64,000 nt of DNA from Epiperipatus broadwayi (lineage: Eukaryota; Onychophora; Udeonychophora; Euonychophora; Peripatidae), in assembly GCA_028023455.1 (NCBI GenBank), contig JAQFVV010012446.1, positions 312,001-376,000 on the forward strand, given 5' to 3'. This document shows positions 10,126 through 22,260 of this stretch, piece by piece. How positions within the stretch are numbered: the first letter of the stretch is position 1; each line of letters starts with the position of its first letter. The translations under genes were made by a program, and so were the position numbers. The notes beneath the pieces were generated by a model. The model worked only from the letters and a program-made list of their open reading frames with translations, searched no databases and was not told the origin of the DNA.

Positions 10126-12818
10126 AAAATCATATATTGTAATGGTCATATGCGTGCATTCGCACAACAAAATCCAGAGTTTTGGCAAATTGTACCAAGG
10201 TTGATCTAGATGAGGGGTTAAGACCTCGAATCAGATCGCACCTCAACTCCTCCACCAACACTCCATGACTTACTGCCCTATAAATGACATGTATGAGGGT
10301 ACACTCGGAATTTCTTAACTTGCATGCTGGCAGTATCAACGGGTGGAGCAAGAGACTCAAAGAATAAATGACTAACACATCTATGGCTGGCTAGATCATC
10401 CATATAATAATAACTAGTGCTAAATTAGAGAAGATTTGGTAATGAATTGTGAATAACACACTAAACATTTATAAGTTTAAAATAATTATTAAAATATAAG
10501 ATAATTAATACAAAATATAAAAAATGCATCAGGAATTACACACACAGGTGTCTTAGAGTGATGCAGGTTCTCATCTTTTATGCACTTTAAAGAGAGTTTA
10601 TTACAATTTTATCTTACGGTCTATTCATGGCTTAATTATAATATGCCATTCCTACAACTTTTACTAATAGTCAAATCCTATGAGAATGATAACTAATAGG
10701 TATAATTAATCTACTAATATTATGTTATGAGCAATAAATGTGCTCTCTATGAAGATTGCATTATATAAACTAGATCGTACATTCAGATCAATGCTGAACA
10801 AATAATATTATGGAGGGTGAACTTGTGATTTTTAGTGAAACTTAAGAGACTATGGCACTACATAAAATAAATAAGAGATGTGACCTGAATGTTCAGTTAC
10901 TCATCGGATTCAGTACCAGGTATTCAGTTCCCATGGACTGTATGACTTGCTATCTTAAAATAAATGAACATTTAGTTTGGGTGATTGGAGCAGCTTGCGA
11001 ATTAATCTGGAACCTCATGTTCCACTTTTAAAAAGTGAGCTATCTGAACTAAGAATAATGAGGTGGCCCTTAAAACTAAAGCCCATTTTAATAAGAATAT
11101 ATATAGCAAGATATATATTGCATTTGTGTGCTTTAAAAAGACACATTTGCAACACTTTCTAAAATATCAAACATTAAAATTATTAAAGCGCTAAATCTAT
11201 AGTTTCGATTTGCAAAATTACTATATGCCTGTTCATAAATTAGCATACTTAAATCATGCCAAAGAGGAATAATTATGTGACCTAGTTTACCCAGTAATCC
11301 ATATAGTTTATAAGAATAAAATAAACATGAGTAAAGCATATCTGGAACTTAAAATTAACTAATTACTTATAATAATAATATGCTTTAAAATATCATTCTT
11401 GTTATTACTTAACTAAATAGACATTAAATATGCAAACCTGAACTCCAATAAGCTAAAACATGTTTTTAGATTGGAGATTTATAGGTGTGCTAAAAGCAAC
11501 ATAAATTAGCTATGTGAGAGCATCTAAACATCTCTTTAAAATTATTATTATCAATCTCCACTCTGAATGAAGACATAACATAAATAAATGAATTAACAAT
11601 ATATAAAATAGAAATTAGGCATGACTGCATATTAGAAAGAGACAGATATTAATAATAATAACTGATTACAGTTATTATGTTAAGAGAATTATCAATTATA
11701 AATATTAATTAAATAGGCAAGGGTTCTTACAAAGATTATTATTATTAAATTAAGTTATAGACTTTTCTGGTTAAAAGTTATTACAAGTTATTATGAATGT
11801 TCAACATTTAGATAGATTTAGAATTATGAATTTAAAATAGTTTAAGTTTTAATTTTATAGAGCTCTGCAGAAAAAAATTTACTGATATTCTTCTGAGGTT
11901 TTTCATGGCGTTTGTCACTAGAATTCTTTCTTAGGATATGTCCAATGTTTTTTGACAGGCTGTGGGTCTTGAACTCCTCCATCATCCTGAACCAATTCTT
12001 GTCAAGGAAAGTGGCAGCTGGTCGCTCTCTACCCCATGGACTTCATTCTAGAAAGAGTGAACAAGTGAACCCTGATATCTACATTTTGGGTTTTTTATTA
12101 ATTCTTTCTCATACTCCCCCCTCACAAGCCATTAAAAGTTGTTTACAACTTTTAATTTTCACTTTTTAAGGTTTAATAGCCAGCATAAATTTTAACAAAA
12201 ACAAAAGATCTGGCTTAGCTATTGAAAAATGGTGCCAGGTTAACAATTTTGTTTTTGCCCTTTTTAACTTTATTTTTAAATCTTTAAAAATATTCAGTTC
12301 TCAGTTTACAATTTCATGAGAAGTATTTCTGAGAAACCGATGATTCTGATCTCTCTTTTTGTAAAAGAGATTTAAGTTGTCAACATTCTGTTATATGTAT
12401 AAGACAGACACCTCTGAATTTCAGAATTATATGATAATAATAACAAATCTATAAATTAAATAACTTAAAAGATAACTTACTAATAATATAGAAAATCTGT
12501 AGTGTTTACTATATCTATCATCTTACAGTTCCATTCGCATATATACATAGGTGTGCTCCCACACATACAATGATGTTTACAACTTACTTTAATTTAATCA
12601 CTTTAAAATTATGTGTATACATTATATGCATACCAACATTAATATTATTATTAGATGTGCACACATATCTGCACATACATGTTAATATACACTATTTCAT
12701 ATCAAAATAAATTATTATAATGTTATATATGTGGACTAAGAGGGAATTGAACAAGAAAAAAAGATTACTATGGTACATAGGTAAAACAGTATGATAGACA
12801 TATAATGCTGTTTCAATA
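10126..12818. other. Stretch present only in copy A (about 2.7 kb)
   Basis: Copy B passes directly from ATATTTAAAATC..TATGTATAAC to ATAATTAAAACTAAATTTGG (38955-39000). In copy A the same two sides are separated by this stretch. It is AT-rich with only short frames, and no domain was recognised. The sides carry short AT repeats but no clear terminal repeat, so insertion in A and loss from B cannot be told apart. Confidence 0.6.
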
Positions 12819-13854
12819 TATATAACAAAGACATATAATATAATTAAAACTAAATTTGGAAACATAGGCTCCTAATATTATTTGTCAAAATTTGCATTAA
12901 TAACTGCAGTTATCACGCATAACATTATTCTAAAGTTTTACAAACTATTCAATCTAAGACAATTAATGATCTGGTTGAAATCATAGATGGCAAATAATCT
13001 TTCATTTATCCAAAATGAATAAAAATATAAGGCACAACATAAACTAAACAATAATTAATCTTAAGATTGACCCGCTATCACAGAACAGAACAATCGATTG
13101 TATTTCCTCAAAAATATATATATCCATTTTTTATTTTAGTAATTTTAAAATTCCATGAATTTAATGAATTTTCTGACCAAGATATTCATAAAATATTCAT
13201 ACCAAATTAATGTCCCAGTTGACATTCAGTAAAGAAAATGTCCTACTCAATGTTTGAAACTATTCTTTGCTTTATTTGCTATGTTGCATTTCTGCAAGCA
13301 TCAATACGTTCCTCAAAAACTTAATTAACTTTCTCAATACATCTGTGACCACTTTATATCTACATATCTCTACATTTTATTAGGCTTCATGTTTTTATAA
13401 TCAGAATAAACATTTAGGATATCCCTTCTATTAAAACTTCTCTCTAATATAGTTCTTCTCAAAAAGTAAACAAGTAAATGCAACAATTTATTATTTCTGC
13501 CAAAACAAATATCTAATCAAATTCTTAGTTTCTCAGATGGTCATGTGACATTTAAGCAAAGAAGTTAATTATTATGTCTGTGGCATTAAGCTTTTGGTCA
13601 TGATTCTTTTACTCTATACCTGCATCTATTAATACGCCATTCCGAAATAGACATTATAAATTACATGTAGGAATAGTTGTAAAAAATATTGGACTGTTAG
13701 AAAAAAAAAACAACAAAATAGAAAACCTATAAGCTGACATCTGCCATTATGTTCATCAGTATTCGCATAAAAATTCCACATTATACAAACAAATATCTAT
13801 GTTTAATTTGAGAAAATGTACTATATTTTGATACGATGGTAATTATCTTTCACT

Positions 13855-16800
13855 GAAACAGTAAGATTTGCTTTGCAAATCTTAGTTTCATTTTTCCTCA
13901 TTTCTTACCTATCCTCATACCCTAGTTTAAACCCCAATCTATCATAGTGTGTGCATGTATGTCGAAATCCCACTGAGTTTAGATAGCAAATGTAAGTCCA
14001 GAAGTGTTTGATATATAAATTTAATAATCTAAACACTAATAATTTAGAAAGTTGCAAATATGTACACATATACATATTCATATTAAGAAGTAGATCATGT
14101 ATTTTGCATTTACACATATACTGTGATATTGTATTTAAAAACTTAAAAGTAAAATAATATTTTACTTATTTAAAGTTGTCTTGTTTAAATATATTAATTT
14201 AAAAATATTAAGTTCGTCATATTTAAGCCTTCAACATCTAATTTAAAATAATATTAAATTTGTAAATAAATTAAATCTTTAAATTTTAAATTTAAACTGG
14301 TAAATAATTTTCTCATATAAATCACACCACAATTTTATGTCGAAAGGTAAATGAGGATTGGGAGGAGAACAATATGAATAATTAATTCTAGTTTATAAAA
14401 TGCACTAAACGCTTAAATATGTTGCCATCTACATAAAAAACAACAGATGTTTACTTTGGTATTTTAAATCTAATTAGTAAATGTTTTAGAACGAAATTAA
14501 AATAACAGTAGTAAATTTGTAATAACATCCTGCTATATTCTTTTAGATATTCATATAGATAAAAGCATTTATTTATAACAAATATTTTGGTAATGGATTA
14601 TTATGCCATAGTAATTCTATTGTATGCTTCTCTGGTATACATAGAGCTGAATTTATGAAGTAATTATTAGTTGGTTATATTTTGAGAGAGTTTAATTAAT
14701 TCATTATTTGCTTTAGGATTTGGCTGATTATATTTTGCGAGAGACATCATAATTTTAGCTAATTATATTTTGAGAGAGAAGCTTCTTCTCCAGGAGAGAT
14801 AACACGTTAATCTTTACTAGAGAAAATTGCCATATAATAACCTATATGAAGGGAAACTGGAATGATGATGTAGAAGCCAGCAGAGCATTATTTTTCTTCT
14901 TGGGAATGGCCATTGTGCAGTCTATCTACCATCCAATGCCCTTTCATGCTGTGAACTGCTGCTTCTAAAAATTGAGCTAGTGCTTGATGCCAAAACCAAA
15001 GAGTGTTGCTGTTAAAATCTATAATAAATACTGCTGCCATTCCCTTTATTGAAAAACACCAGAATAAGTGAAAGCTGAAATCTCCCACTGAAATGGACTT
15101 GCATAAGTCAATTGGAGTCATCAGAAGAATTTAATGTGTGCACAGACTTTCCAATAGAACATTTTAACCTAAGATCTCTTATGTAATGTATCTATATCCC
15201 TCTAAGCTATATCTATTTTAAGTTATCTTCTATAATCAAGTGAGTTTTTCAATTTATGTTTATATTATGTAACCAACCTATATCATTGTTTATTTAAGTA
15301 ATATGATTTCTTATCTCTACTTGAATTAATACTTTTGAATATTATTAAATTACTTTCTCAATTATGATGATGTGCCTGGATAACTGGCAACTGAGCGAAT
15401 CACACCTATCCATTTAGTAAGTATGCTGCCATATTAATGAGGATCATTTAAAGAACTAGACCATACATTTACATGTATTATCGAATCACTCACTCAAAGG
15501 CTATCTTATTAAATATTTTAGGGTGAAATAAACTAGATTCTCTGACATTTTACTACTCACTAAATAACTATTGTGCATTTTATGTGTATATGACCATGTA
15601 ATTTAAATAGAATACAAGGGTAGGGGTGAGGTTGATAAAGTGAATATTATGTAAATGCCTGATTATGTAGTAAGCTTGTGAAATCCTATAATCATGTATT
15701 CACCATCCCATTACTTAAATTTATGTGTTTGATAATGTATTTACAATTAAAAAGTATTTACTTTGAATTTGAGAATATATGAACCATATTAAAATAGATA
15801 TTTTAGGAATGGATTAAGCATTTCTGCTCAATTAAAAAGCCAGCTCTTTTTAATATACTTTTATGTAATTTATACATATTTTACCAGTGTATGTGTATTG
15901 GATTGGGTGTTAAAACCTTTTCTTTGGACCTTTCCAGGAACATACAGCTAAACTGTTTTCCCCTTTCTTTCTGTGCTTTCCAGTGTGAACTAGGAAGTCA
16001 TGTCACCAGGAAATTTGTGAATTCATCACACAACCATGAAGTCACATGGTTGAGGCCAGACTGGAGCTAATCTTAAATGATCTGAAATATTCCATAAATA
16101 TCTGGCCAGCTGCCTGTCTATAATCATTTCATACAAAGTGCCACAGTTACAAGATACTGCAACTCCATCCTCTGGATCTAATCTTCACCAGTGCCACCAA
16201 TTTTTTTTTGTATTAAATTTAACATAGATTTCTTAAAGTGCTCATGTTTAATCTATTCTGACCCTTATAGCTCAGTGAGCATTTGTCTGTCTTACTCTTG
16301 ATTACAATGAGCTTATTTTATTGAAATACTAAATATAATAATATTAAATCTATTAAATAAATGATTCATGATATTCATTATAGATGTCTTACATATCCTC
16401 ACAGTCAATCATTCTTTATCAACAATACATTGTTTAGTCACATTAGTTTAATGTTATATGGTTTAACCCAAGGCATAGAGAATCTTTTAATTGACATGCC
16501 ATTATTGTAAATTTATTTATCCATTTATGCCCTCAATGACTTTGTCTAGCTTACACAGACTGTGTGAACATATCTTGTTAAATTAATAAATACCATTAAA
16601 TTTATATTTGATTTCATTTTATTTTCTGTCATCCACCATATCACCTTGGTCTATATCAGCCATTGTATATTTTATACCATCCATAGATGTCTGTTAGCAA
16701 ACCTAAGGTGCTTTTAATATCAAGTTTTATGTTTCTTCATGACTTCTGGGACTGGAAAAAAGCTATGTCACATTGTCATATAGCTGACATTGTGGAGCAT

Positions 16801-17000
16801 AGGCATTGAATTTGAACTTGGTATTTCTGGGTGGCAACTCATATACAATGTTGAGTTTTGTGTCTAGTGCTTAAATTCTGCAGCATGTTAGCGAGGCATA
16901 TGAATCTGACCATTACATAGTATTATTTTTTTGGGTACATGGTGCCCAACATGTGGCTCTCTTTATTACAAACTAATATTTCCTGTATCCCTATATATAT
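13855..17000. repeat. Dispersed repeat block (copies at 39970-43008 and 50440-51290)
   Basis: It begins near GTAAGATTTGCTTTGCAAATC and includes the ATCTATCATAGTGTG block and three spaced copies of TTATATTTTGAGAGAG (14675-14785). It ends near CCTGTATCCC at 16995. The first 900 bases also occur at 50440-51290, outside the duplication, so this is an older mobile or low-copy repeat carried inside the duplicated segment. No coding content was recognised. Confidence 0.6.
16938..16960 (+). other. Degenerate primer-binding-like site
   Basis: CATGGTGCCCAACATGTGGC resembles the 18-base complement of a tRNA-Lys 3' end (TGGCGCCCAA..GTGGGGC) with changes. The paralogous place in copy B (42954-42973) reads TGGTACCCAATGTGGGGC. 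It may be old LTR-element leader sequence. No LTR was identified beside it. Confidence 0.3.
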
Positions 17001-17007
17001 ATATATT

Positions 17008-17225
17008 ATTACTATTTTCGGGATATTCCATGTAGTGAAAAAGCTAAATGCTGACATTTCAGTACAATATCAAGTACCTTCCTCAGAGCATCCTCTTTCT
17101 CAAATCATAAGAATGCATTCTTATGATTTGAGAAAGAGGACACTCTGAGGAAGGTACTTGATATTGTGCTGAAACGTCAGCATTTAGCTTTTTCACTACA
17201 CGGAATATCCCAAAAATAGTAATAA
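17008..17225. repeat. Near-perfect palindrome with hammerhead-like cores
   Basis: The left arm is the reverse complement of the right with a spacer of essentially zero (centre AAGAATGCATTCTT). Each arm, read outward, carries CTGAGGA followed about 19 bases later by GAAACGTC (right arm, 17145-17178) or GAAATGTC (left arm, minus strand). CUGANGA..GAAAC..GUC is the conserved core order of hammerhead ribozymes, which are known from the terminal repeats of Penelope-like elements. The flanking helices are weak by eye, so only the core motif is claimed. Confidence 0.65.
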
Positions 17226-17334
17226 TAATATGACATCTTTTATCCGTGAAAATATTAGAATTAACATATATATATATATTATTTTGAAGAAATACAGACA
17301 TCTATTTGTAATGTTAGTCAGTCAGTTATAGAGA

Positions 17335-17770
17335 TGGTCAATATGGTAAAAAAACAAACAAAAGAAAAAAGATCTGAAAGTTGGAAGATCCAGCATGCAT
17401 ATCACCTAACTTGGAAACTTTGCCCAGAACTGTACAAGAAAATAAAGAACTTTGGAAGAAGTAAGAAACTCAGCTATATAATTAACCATTAAATTGTAAA
17501 AAAAGAAATAATCAGTAATAACCACAAATTGCACTAGAAATATTCACTAGAAGAGTACATCACTCTACCAAACATAAGATCCAGGTATACAGATAAATTT
17601 TATTTTTTCATGTCAATTTTTTTATTTTATTTAGAGTAGTATTGCTATCAAAGAAAGTTAATGGACACTTGTTGTTACTGTTTTTTCCTTCCACAAATGA
17701 GGGAATATGAAACATCCTTTACCTACCCTCATATCCTAGGGTGAACACCAATCTATCATAATGTGAGTTA
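17335..17770 (+). repeat. Dispersed repeat, second copy at 50050-50530
   Basis: Shared blocks include AGATCCAGCATGCATATCA, CTCAGCTATATAATTAACCA and ATTCACTAGAAG. It ends in the same ATCTATCATAATGTG block that opens the 13855 repeat. It looks like the 3' part of a mobile element. No frame of note was seen. Confidence 0.55.
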
Positions 17771-20700
17771 CTAGGTCTGGTATTAATGTTCCTCTAAAGG
17801 CATTGGTGATTTTGGCATCCACTGTATTACTGTTGATTCAAAGTGGTGGTGGGTCACTGTTAGTTGTTTTGTGGCTTTCATTTTTATCTCAATCTTTTCT
17901 TATGTCGCTGATATTGTCAACCTCTGCATTTGGTATCAGGACTAGATAATTTGCAGATATTATCCATATTACACTAGGAGTAATATATTCTCAGGGTAGC
18001 TTAAAATTGTACCTACACAAACCTTAGCCATTTGAAATATTGGATTGTCTTATAATTAGAATGTTAATATAAAGTAAATAATAAGTTTTTTTAAAACACT
18101 GTTGAAAATATAAATGTATGAACAATTAGGGTAACATACTTATGCTGTATTAAATAGTGGGAGTGGTATGTCATTTACCATAAAATCACACATATATGTT
18201 TGTAATAAAATTGATTCTATTGTTTAATAAAAAAAGTAAACATTTGGAAAATTCATACAAATTTATTCACATATTAACAATTATATTATGTTGAAGATCT
18301 TGTGCATCTTAATAAATGTAAACAATGACTTGAACAATGAAAAAACAGTCATAGCAATGGGAAAAAGGTCGAGTATTGTACTAAGCAAATGAATATAAAA
18401 GGGGGAAAATATAATTAATATTATTATTATTTTTAAAATGAATCCATAATCACAATATTTATATAATGCAACAATAGGCACACACTGCAAATAAACAATA
18501 GGAATGACATGGTATATAAAAAGAAAAACAATTATGACCCATTTTTTCTTTAAAATTGTGCGTTTGACATAGCAATTCAACTTTGTTGAAGCAATTATCT
18601 TTTGAACATTTTTTTTTACAAAATGGACACTGTTTAAATAAGCATATGCCAATTTTTTATTTATTTTCTATTTGAAAAATTAAGGAAGCAAACAGAAGAT
18701 TTTCATACAAGTTAAATGATAAGATAAGTTTCAAATAACTTATAAATTTTAAAGAGTGTTATGGTGTTTTTAAAAATAAAAAATTTAGAATGGATTATTC
18801 AGGTGAAATTTTAATAACAGGACTATATTATGTAGCCAATATCTCAAATAATAAATAACTGTATTTTATAGTACATATATATATATATTTTTACATGTGA
18901 ATTGCATATATATAATTGGTTTCCAACCAGTAACCACCTAAACATTCACAGTAAATATAGCAACCAATATTTCTAACTGCTGTCAAGGCAACCTTCACAC
19001 CTTTTAATATATATATATATAACCGATATCTTATCTGTACATATATTAATTTTTGTCTAAAATTTATTAAAATAAAATTATCATAAATAGTGTGAAGGTT
19101 TCAGTTTGAGAGATTGTTGTTTAGAAAAATCTAAAGAGTTTTTTATTAAACAAAAATGCAGTTTGGTTTCGAAATGTAAAATTAAAAGTTTAAAGAGTTT
19201 TTTTCTATTATTAGTAGTTTGAAATAAAAGTTACAAGTGATTAATGGGAAGAGGGTAGAAAGTATAACTTAAAAGAAAAACTAAAAGCTTAAAATATAAA
19301 CCTTTACATGAATTAAAAACCTCTCTCCATTTAAATTATTAAATAAAAAGAAAAAAAAATCTATTTCATTTAAATTATTATTAGAGTAATATATATGGGC
19401 ATAAATAATGAGTGGATTTTGAACATAGCAAAATGAGTGCTTGTTGATAAAATAGATATGTGCATGTTAAATATCAAAAATGATATAAAAAATTAAAATG
19501 TAAAATACAGAATTTGCGATGGCTGCTAATTAAAAATTCATAAAACAACAAGTTTGCAATGACTATTGATAACAGGATTAAATCAAGTAATCAAAAGCTT
19601 ATCTAAGGAATTTCAACAAATATAGCTGGCGGATACCAAAATGACAACAGGTCATCTTAATAAAAAGTCCAGTTTTTTCATCGGAAAATAAGTCCAGTTC
19701 AGATTAAAATCAGTTCAGACTAGAGTTCAGTTCAGATCAGTCAATCTATTATATATCCAGAATCAGAGACCATGCAGTGTTGAGCAGCTTTTAGGAGTAT
19801 ATGATCTTGCTCTAGCCCTTAATCTAATGGAAGATCAGCAATTCTCCCGGTAAAAGTGATGCCTGCATAACAATCTGAAGCCGCCCAATGTCTAAAGTAT
19901 TTAAGAATAATACCACAAAAATAATAAGCATTAAACCTCCATATAAAACATTAAGGCAACTGATTGGACAGATTTCAATTTAAAGTAGCAACCAGCAAGA
20001 AGAAGTCCACATTAAAATCCTAGGTAACAAATAACATTTTTTTATTTCCATTTATAATTAACGTAGCCATTGCAATAATCTGAAGCCTCCCAGAGTCAAT
20101 TAATAATGACCTTTATATCATGCATAAAGGATTATTGATGTGCGTGTTTTGAAATGTCATGTATGTGAATGCTTCATGATATTTTATATTGATTCCATGT
20201 ATTTATTTAAATGTCAAACATTATTTAATGCTTTGTTTGAGTGTATTCATATGTAATTATCTAATCTAATTAAGTTAGGTATTTAAAATCAGAATAATAA
20301 TGTTAGTTAAATAAATTATCATTATACTTAAAGCTTATCGGTCAATTCTTTTACCACTAATCAAAGCAATAATTTGTGAATGTATTACAATAGACTGAGC
20401 TAGCCATGGGATATTTCAAGTGCTGTATTATGGGCCTACTGTCCAAACATGTTAGTTCTAGTAACTAGCTGGCACCTGGAGTTTGCTCCAAAACAAATAA
20501 TGTGCTTGGATAGTGGGGGTTTGAATCTAGCAGTCAAGGTGGGCCATGGTCTGGAAATGTGATTGTGTTATGCATTGCATAGCTTGGTCTGACTGTGGAT
20601 ATTGTTGTTAGCTCTGCTATCGATGTCACATAATATTTATAATATAAAATTATAAATTTATGATAAATTAAGTTTAAACCCAGTTAAATCTAGCAAGTAG

Positions 20701-20808
20701 AGTACACTGGACCACCTTATGAATGCACCCAGTACAATATATATATATATATGTGTGTGTGTTAAAACAAAGATTTGCACGGGTTAAATATATAAAATAC
20801 ATATTTTG
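17771..20808. other. Mostly unassigned AT-rich stretch
   Basis: It contains short (TA)n tracts (about 18880 and 19010), a run of GTTCAG-rich short repeats at 19690-19740, and a possible Cys-rich exon at 18450-18640 on the minus strand. Otherwise no gene or repeat family was recognised. Confidence 0.4.
18450..18640 (-). other. Possible Cys-rich exon of unknown identity
   Basis: After a plausible acceptor (TTTAAACAG) the minus strand reads CPFCKKKCSKDNC, then LLCQTH, then GHNC and CHSYC before a TAA about 60 codons later. The Cys spacing suggests zinc binding but no family was recognised. A longer hydrophobic frame (18652-18281) overlaps in another phase and is probably chance in AT-rich DNA. 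No partner exons were found. Confidence 0.2.
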
Positions 20809-21573
20809 CGGGTTCATCCATGTTAAAAACTTTTGATATTAATATACTGACGTTTTGACTTGGTCACACAAGTCATCCACAGAGTTATAAAAGGTAGAAA
20901 GATGGTTGTAGAGATGCTACAATCACTGATTTGAATAAAATGTTAAAATTCCACCAATAGCAAAAAATGTTAAATTTAGGAATGTTTTTTAAAAAAATCT
21001 TTCCAAATAGGAGGAAGTTTGTATGTATCATCTCGCTTATTGATACAATCTGGCCTTTTAAGTATCTCAATGCTTCTCTAATTTTGCACTGGTAGAGATT
21101 ATCACATCTGGATATGATCCTGGTACTAGAAAATCAATTTTATGACCTAAATCTATGGTATGGAGTGAGAGTGCTGATGATGATGAGTGTTGTTTAACTG
21201 TATTAGCATGCTCATCTCTCCTAACACTGATGTGATGATTACTCATACCTATGTAAGAAGCTTTACAATTTTACATGAGATTTGATAGACATCATGAGAT
21301 TCAAGAGGGATTGAATCTTTAGGTTTGGTTATGATATTGCTCATCTTTTGATGAGCAGAAAATGCTGTATCTATATTATAGCATTTTAATATACGTCCAA
21401 TACTGTCTGTAGTTCCTTTTACATATGGAACACAAATCCTAATAGCTGTTTTATCATCTTTTTGTTTCCTATTTTGGGCTTGAAATAAGGCTTTTATAAC
21501 TCTGTGGATGACTTGTGTGACCAAGTCGAAACGTCAGTATATTAATATTAAAAGTTTTTAACATGATGAACCC
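20809..21573 (-). mobile_element. Penelope-like element fragment with inverted ends
   Basis: Two arms of about 85 bases are inverted copies (GGGTTCATC at the left and GATGAACCC at the right, each with CTGACGTTTTGAC or its complement). Between them the minus strand encodes a C-terminal Penelope segment: PYVKGTTDSIGRILK and IPLESHDVYQISC (from 21524), then after a frameshift near 21258 SYIGMSNHHISVRRDEH and TIDLGHKIDF. That is the linker and GIY-YIG endonuclease with its YIG motif. The reverse transcriptase is absent. Copies with inverted terminal repeats and 5' truncation are usual for this class. The copy is dead. Confidence 0.8.
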
Positions 21574-21594
21574 ACAATATATATATATATTGTA

Positions 21595-22260
21595 ACGATA
21601 TATAAATATGTCGTTACATTAAATTGAAATAAAAACTTTTAAGTTCGCATATAAAAATAAGTGTATTAAAAAGAAAAAAAACTAAATGCTAAAATTAAAA
21701 TGTTTGTTAAACGTATATATTCGCACAGATGCTAAACTTTAAAAATATTTTTTTCATAAACAAAAAAAAAAAAAAGTATTTGAACGTATTTTTTTTAATA
21801 AAAAAATACAAGATTGAAATATAAAAATATTTTAATAAAAAAATAACGTAAGTTAAAATAAAAACAGGTATTAATTAATTCCTGTAATCTATAAATGGAG
21901 ATGATTGTTTATTAATTATCTAAAAGCTGTTTAATTAAAAAGTCAGATGAAAAGTTAGATAAGAGAAGAAAGAGATTTTAGCTTGACCAATGGAAGCAAA
22001 TAAAGGCCCAGACCATAACGAAAAAACAGAACAGTGACGTTTTTGTTCATGGAATCCATAGGAGGACTATAAAAAGAAAAAATATTGAGTTCCAGTTTTT
22101 TTTTCCAGCTTGATTTTGGTGAGTCGAGCGACAAGACGCACTTGTCGTCCTCACTCACTTATTTTAAAAATGCAAAGACTGATACCAGAACAGAACCAGC
22201 TAATGCTACCTCCAAAATATCAGACCGGTCTTCCAGGAAAGTCTCCGTGGGAATTGCCAA
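21595..22260 (+). repeat. Direct repeat, copy 1 (partner 24370-25150)
   Basis: It opens with AATATGTCGTTA..CATTAAATTGAAATA and AACTTTTAAGTTCGCATAT, continues through AAGCAAATAAAGGCCCAGAC near 21990, and ends with GGTCTTCCAGGAAAGTCTCCG near 22230. The partner lies 2.8 kb further in the same orientation. The pair may be long terminal repeats or separate copies of one element. A 77-codon frame at 22085-22318 is Ser/Thr-rich and matches nothing known to me. Confidence 0.6.

Larger units (their letters stand above)
4670..17000. repeat. Segmental duplication, copy A (decayed)
   Basis: Direct copy of the 27035-43010 segment, in the same order and orientation. Matching pairs include 5294-7180 with 27125-29050, 7600-7735 with 29530-29675, 7740-10125 with 36490-38970, and 12820-16998 with 38975-43008. 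It carries broken versions of four exons of the Arkadia-like gene and lies just beyond that gene's 3' end. Relative to copy B it lacks the 29.68-36.49 kb part and has an extra 2.7 kb at 10.13-12.82 kb and a palindromic insertion at 4761-5253. Apart from the exon remnants it is intron-derived sequence without genes. Confidence 0.85.

Noticed and set aside
16939-17301. Two similar frames (69 and 72 codons) on opposite strands sharing sequence
   Set aside because: They are the two arms of the palindrome at 17008-17225 read from each side.
18281-18652. 123-codon hydrophobic minus-strand frame, possibly a membrane protein
   Set aside because: The composition is that of AT-rich DNA read in frame, there is no homologue recognised, and an overlapping Cys-rich frame is at least as plausible.
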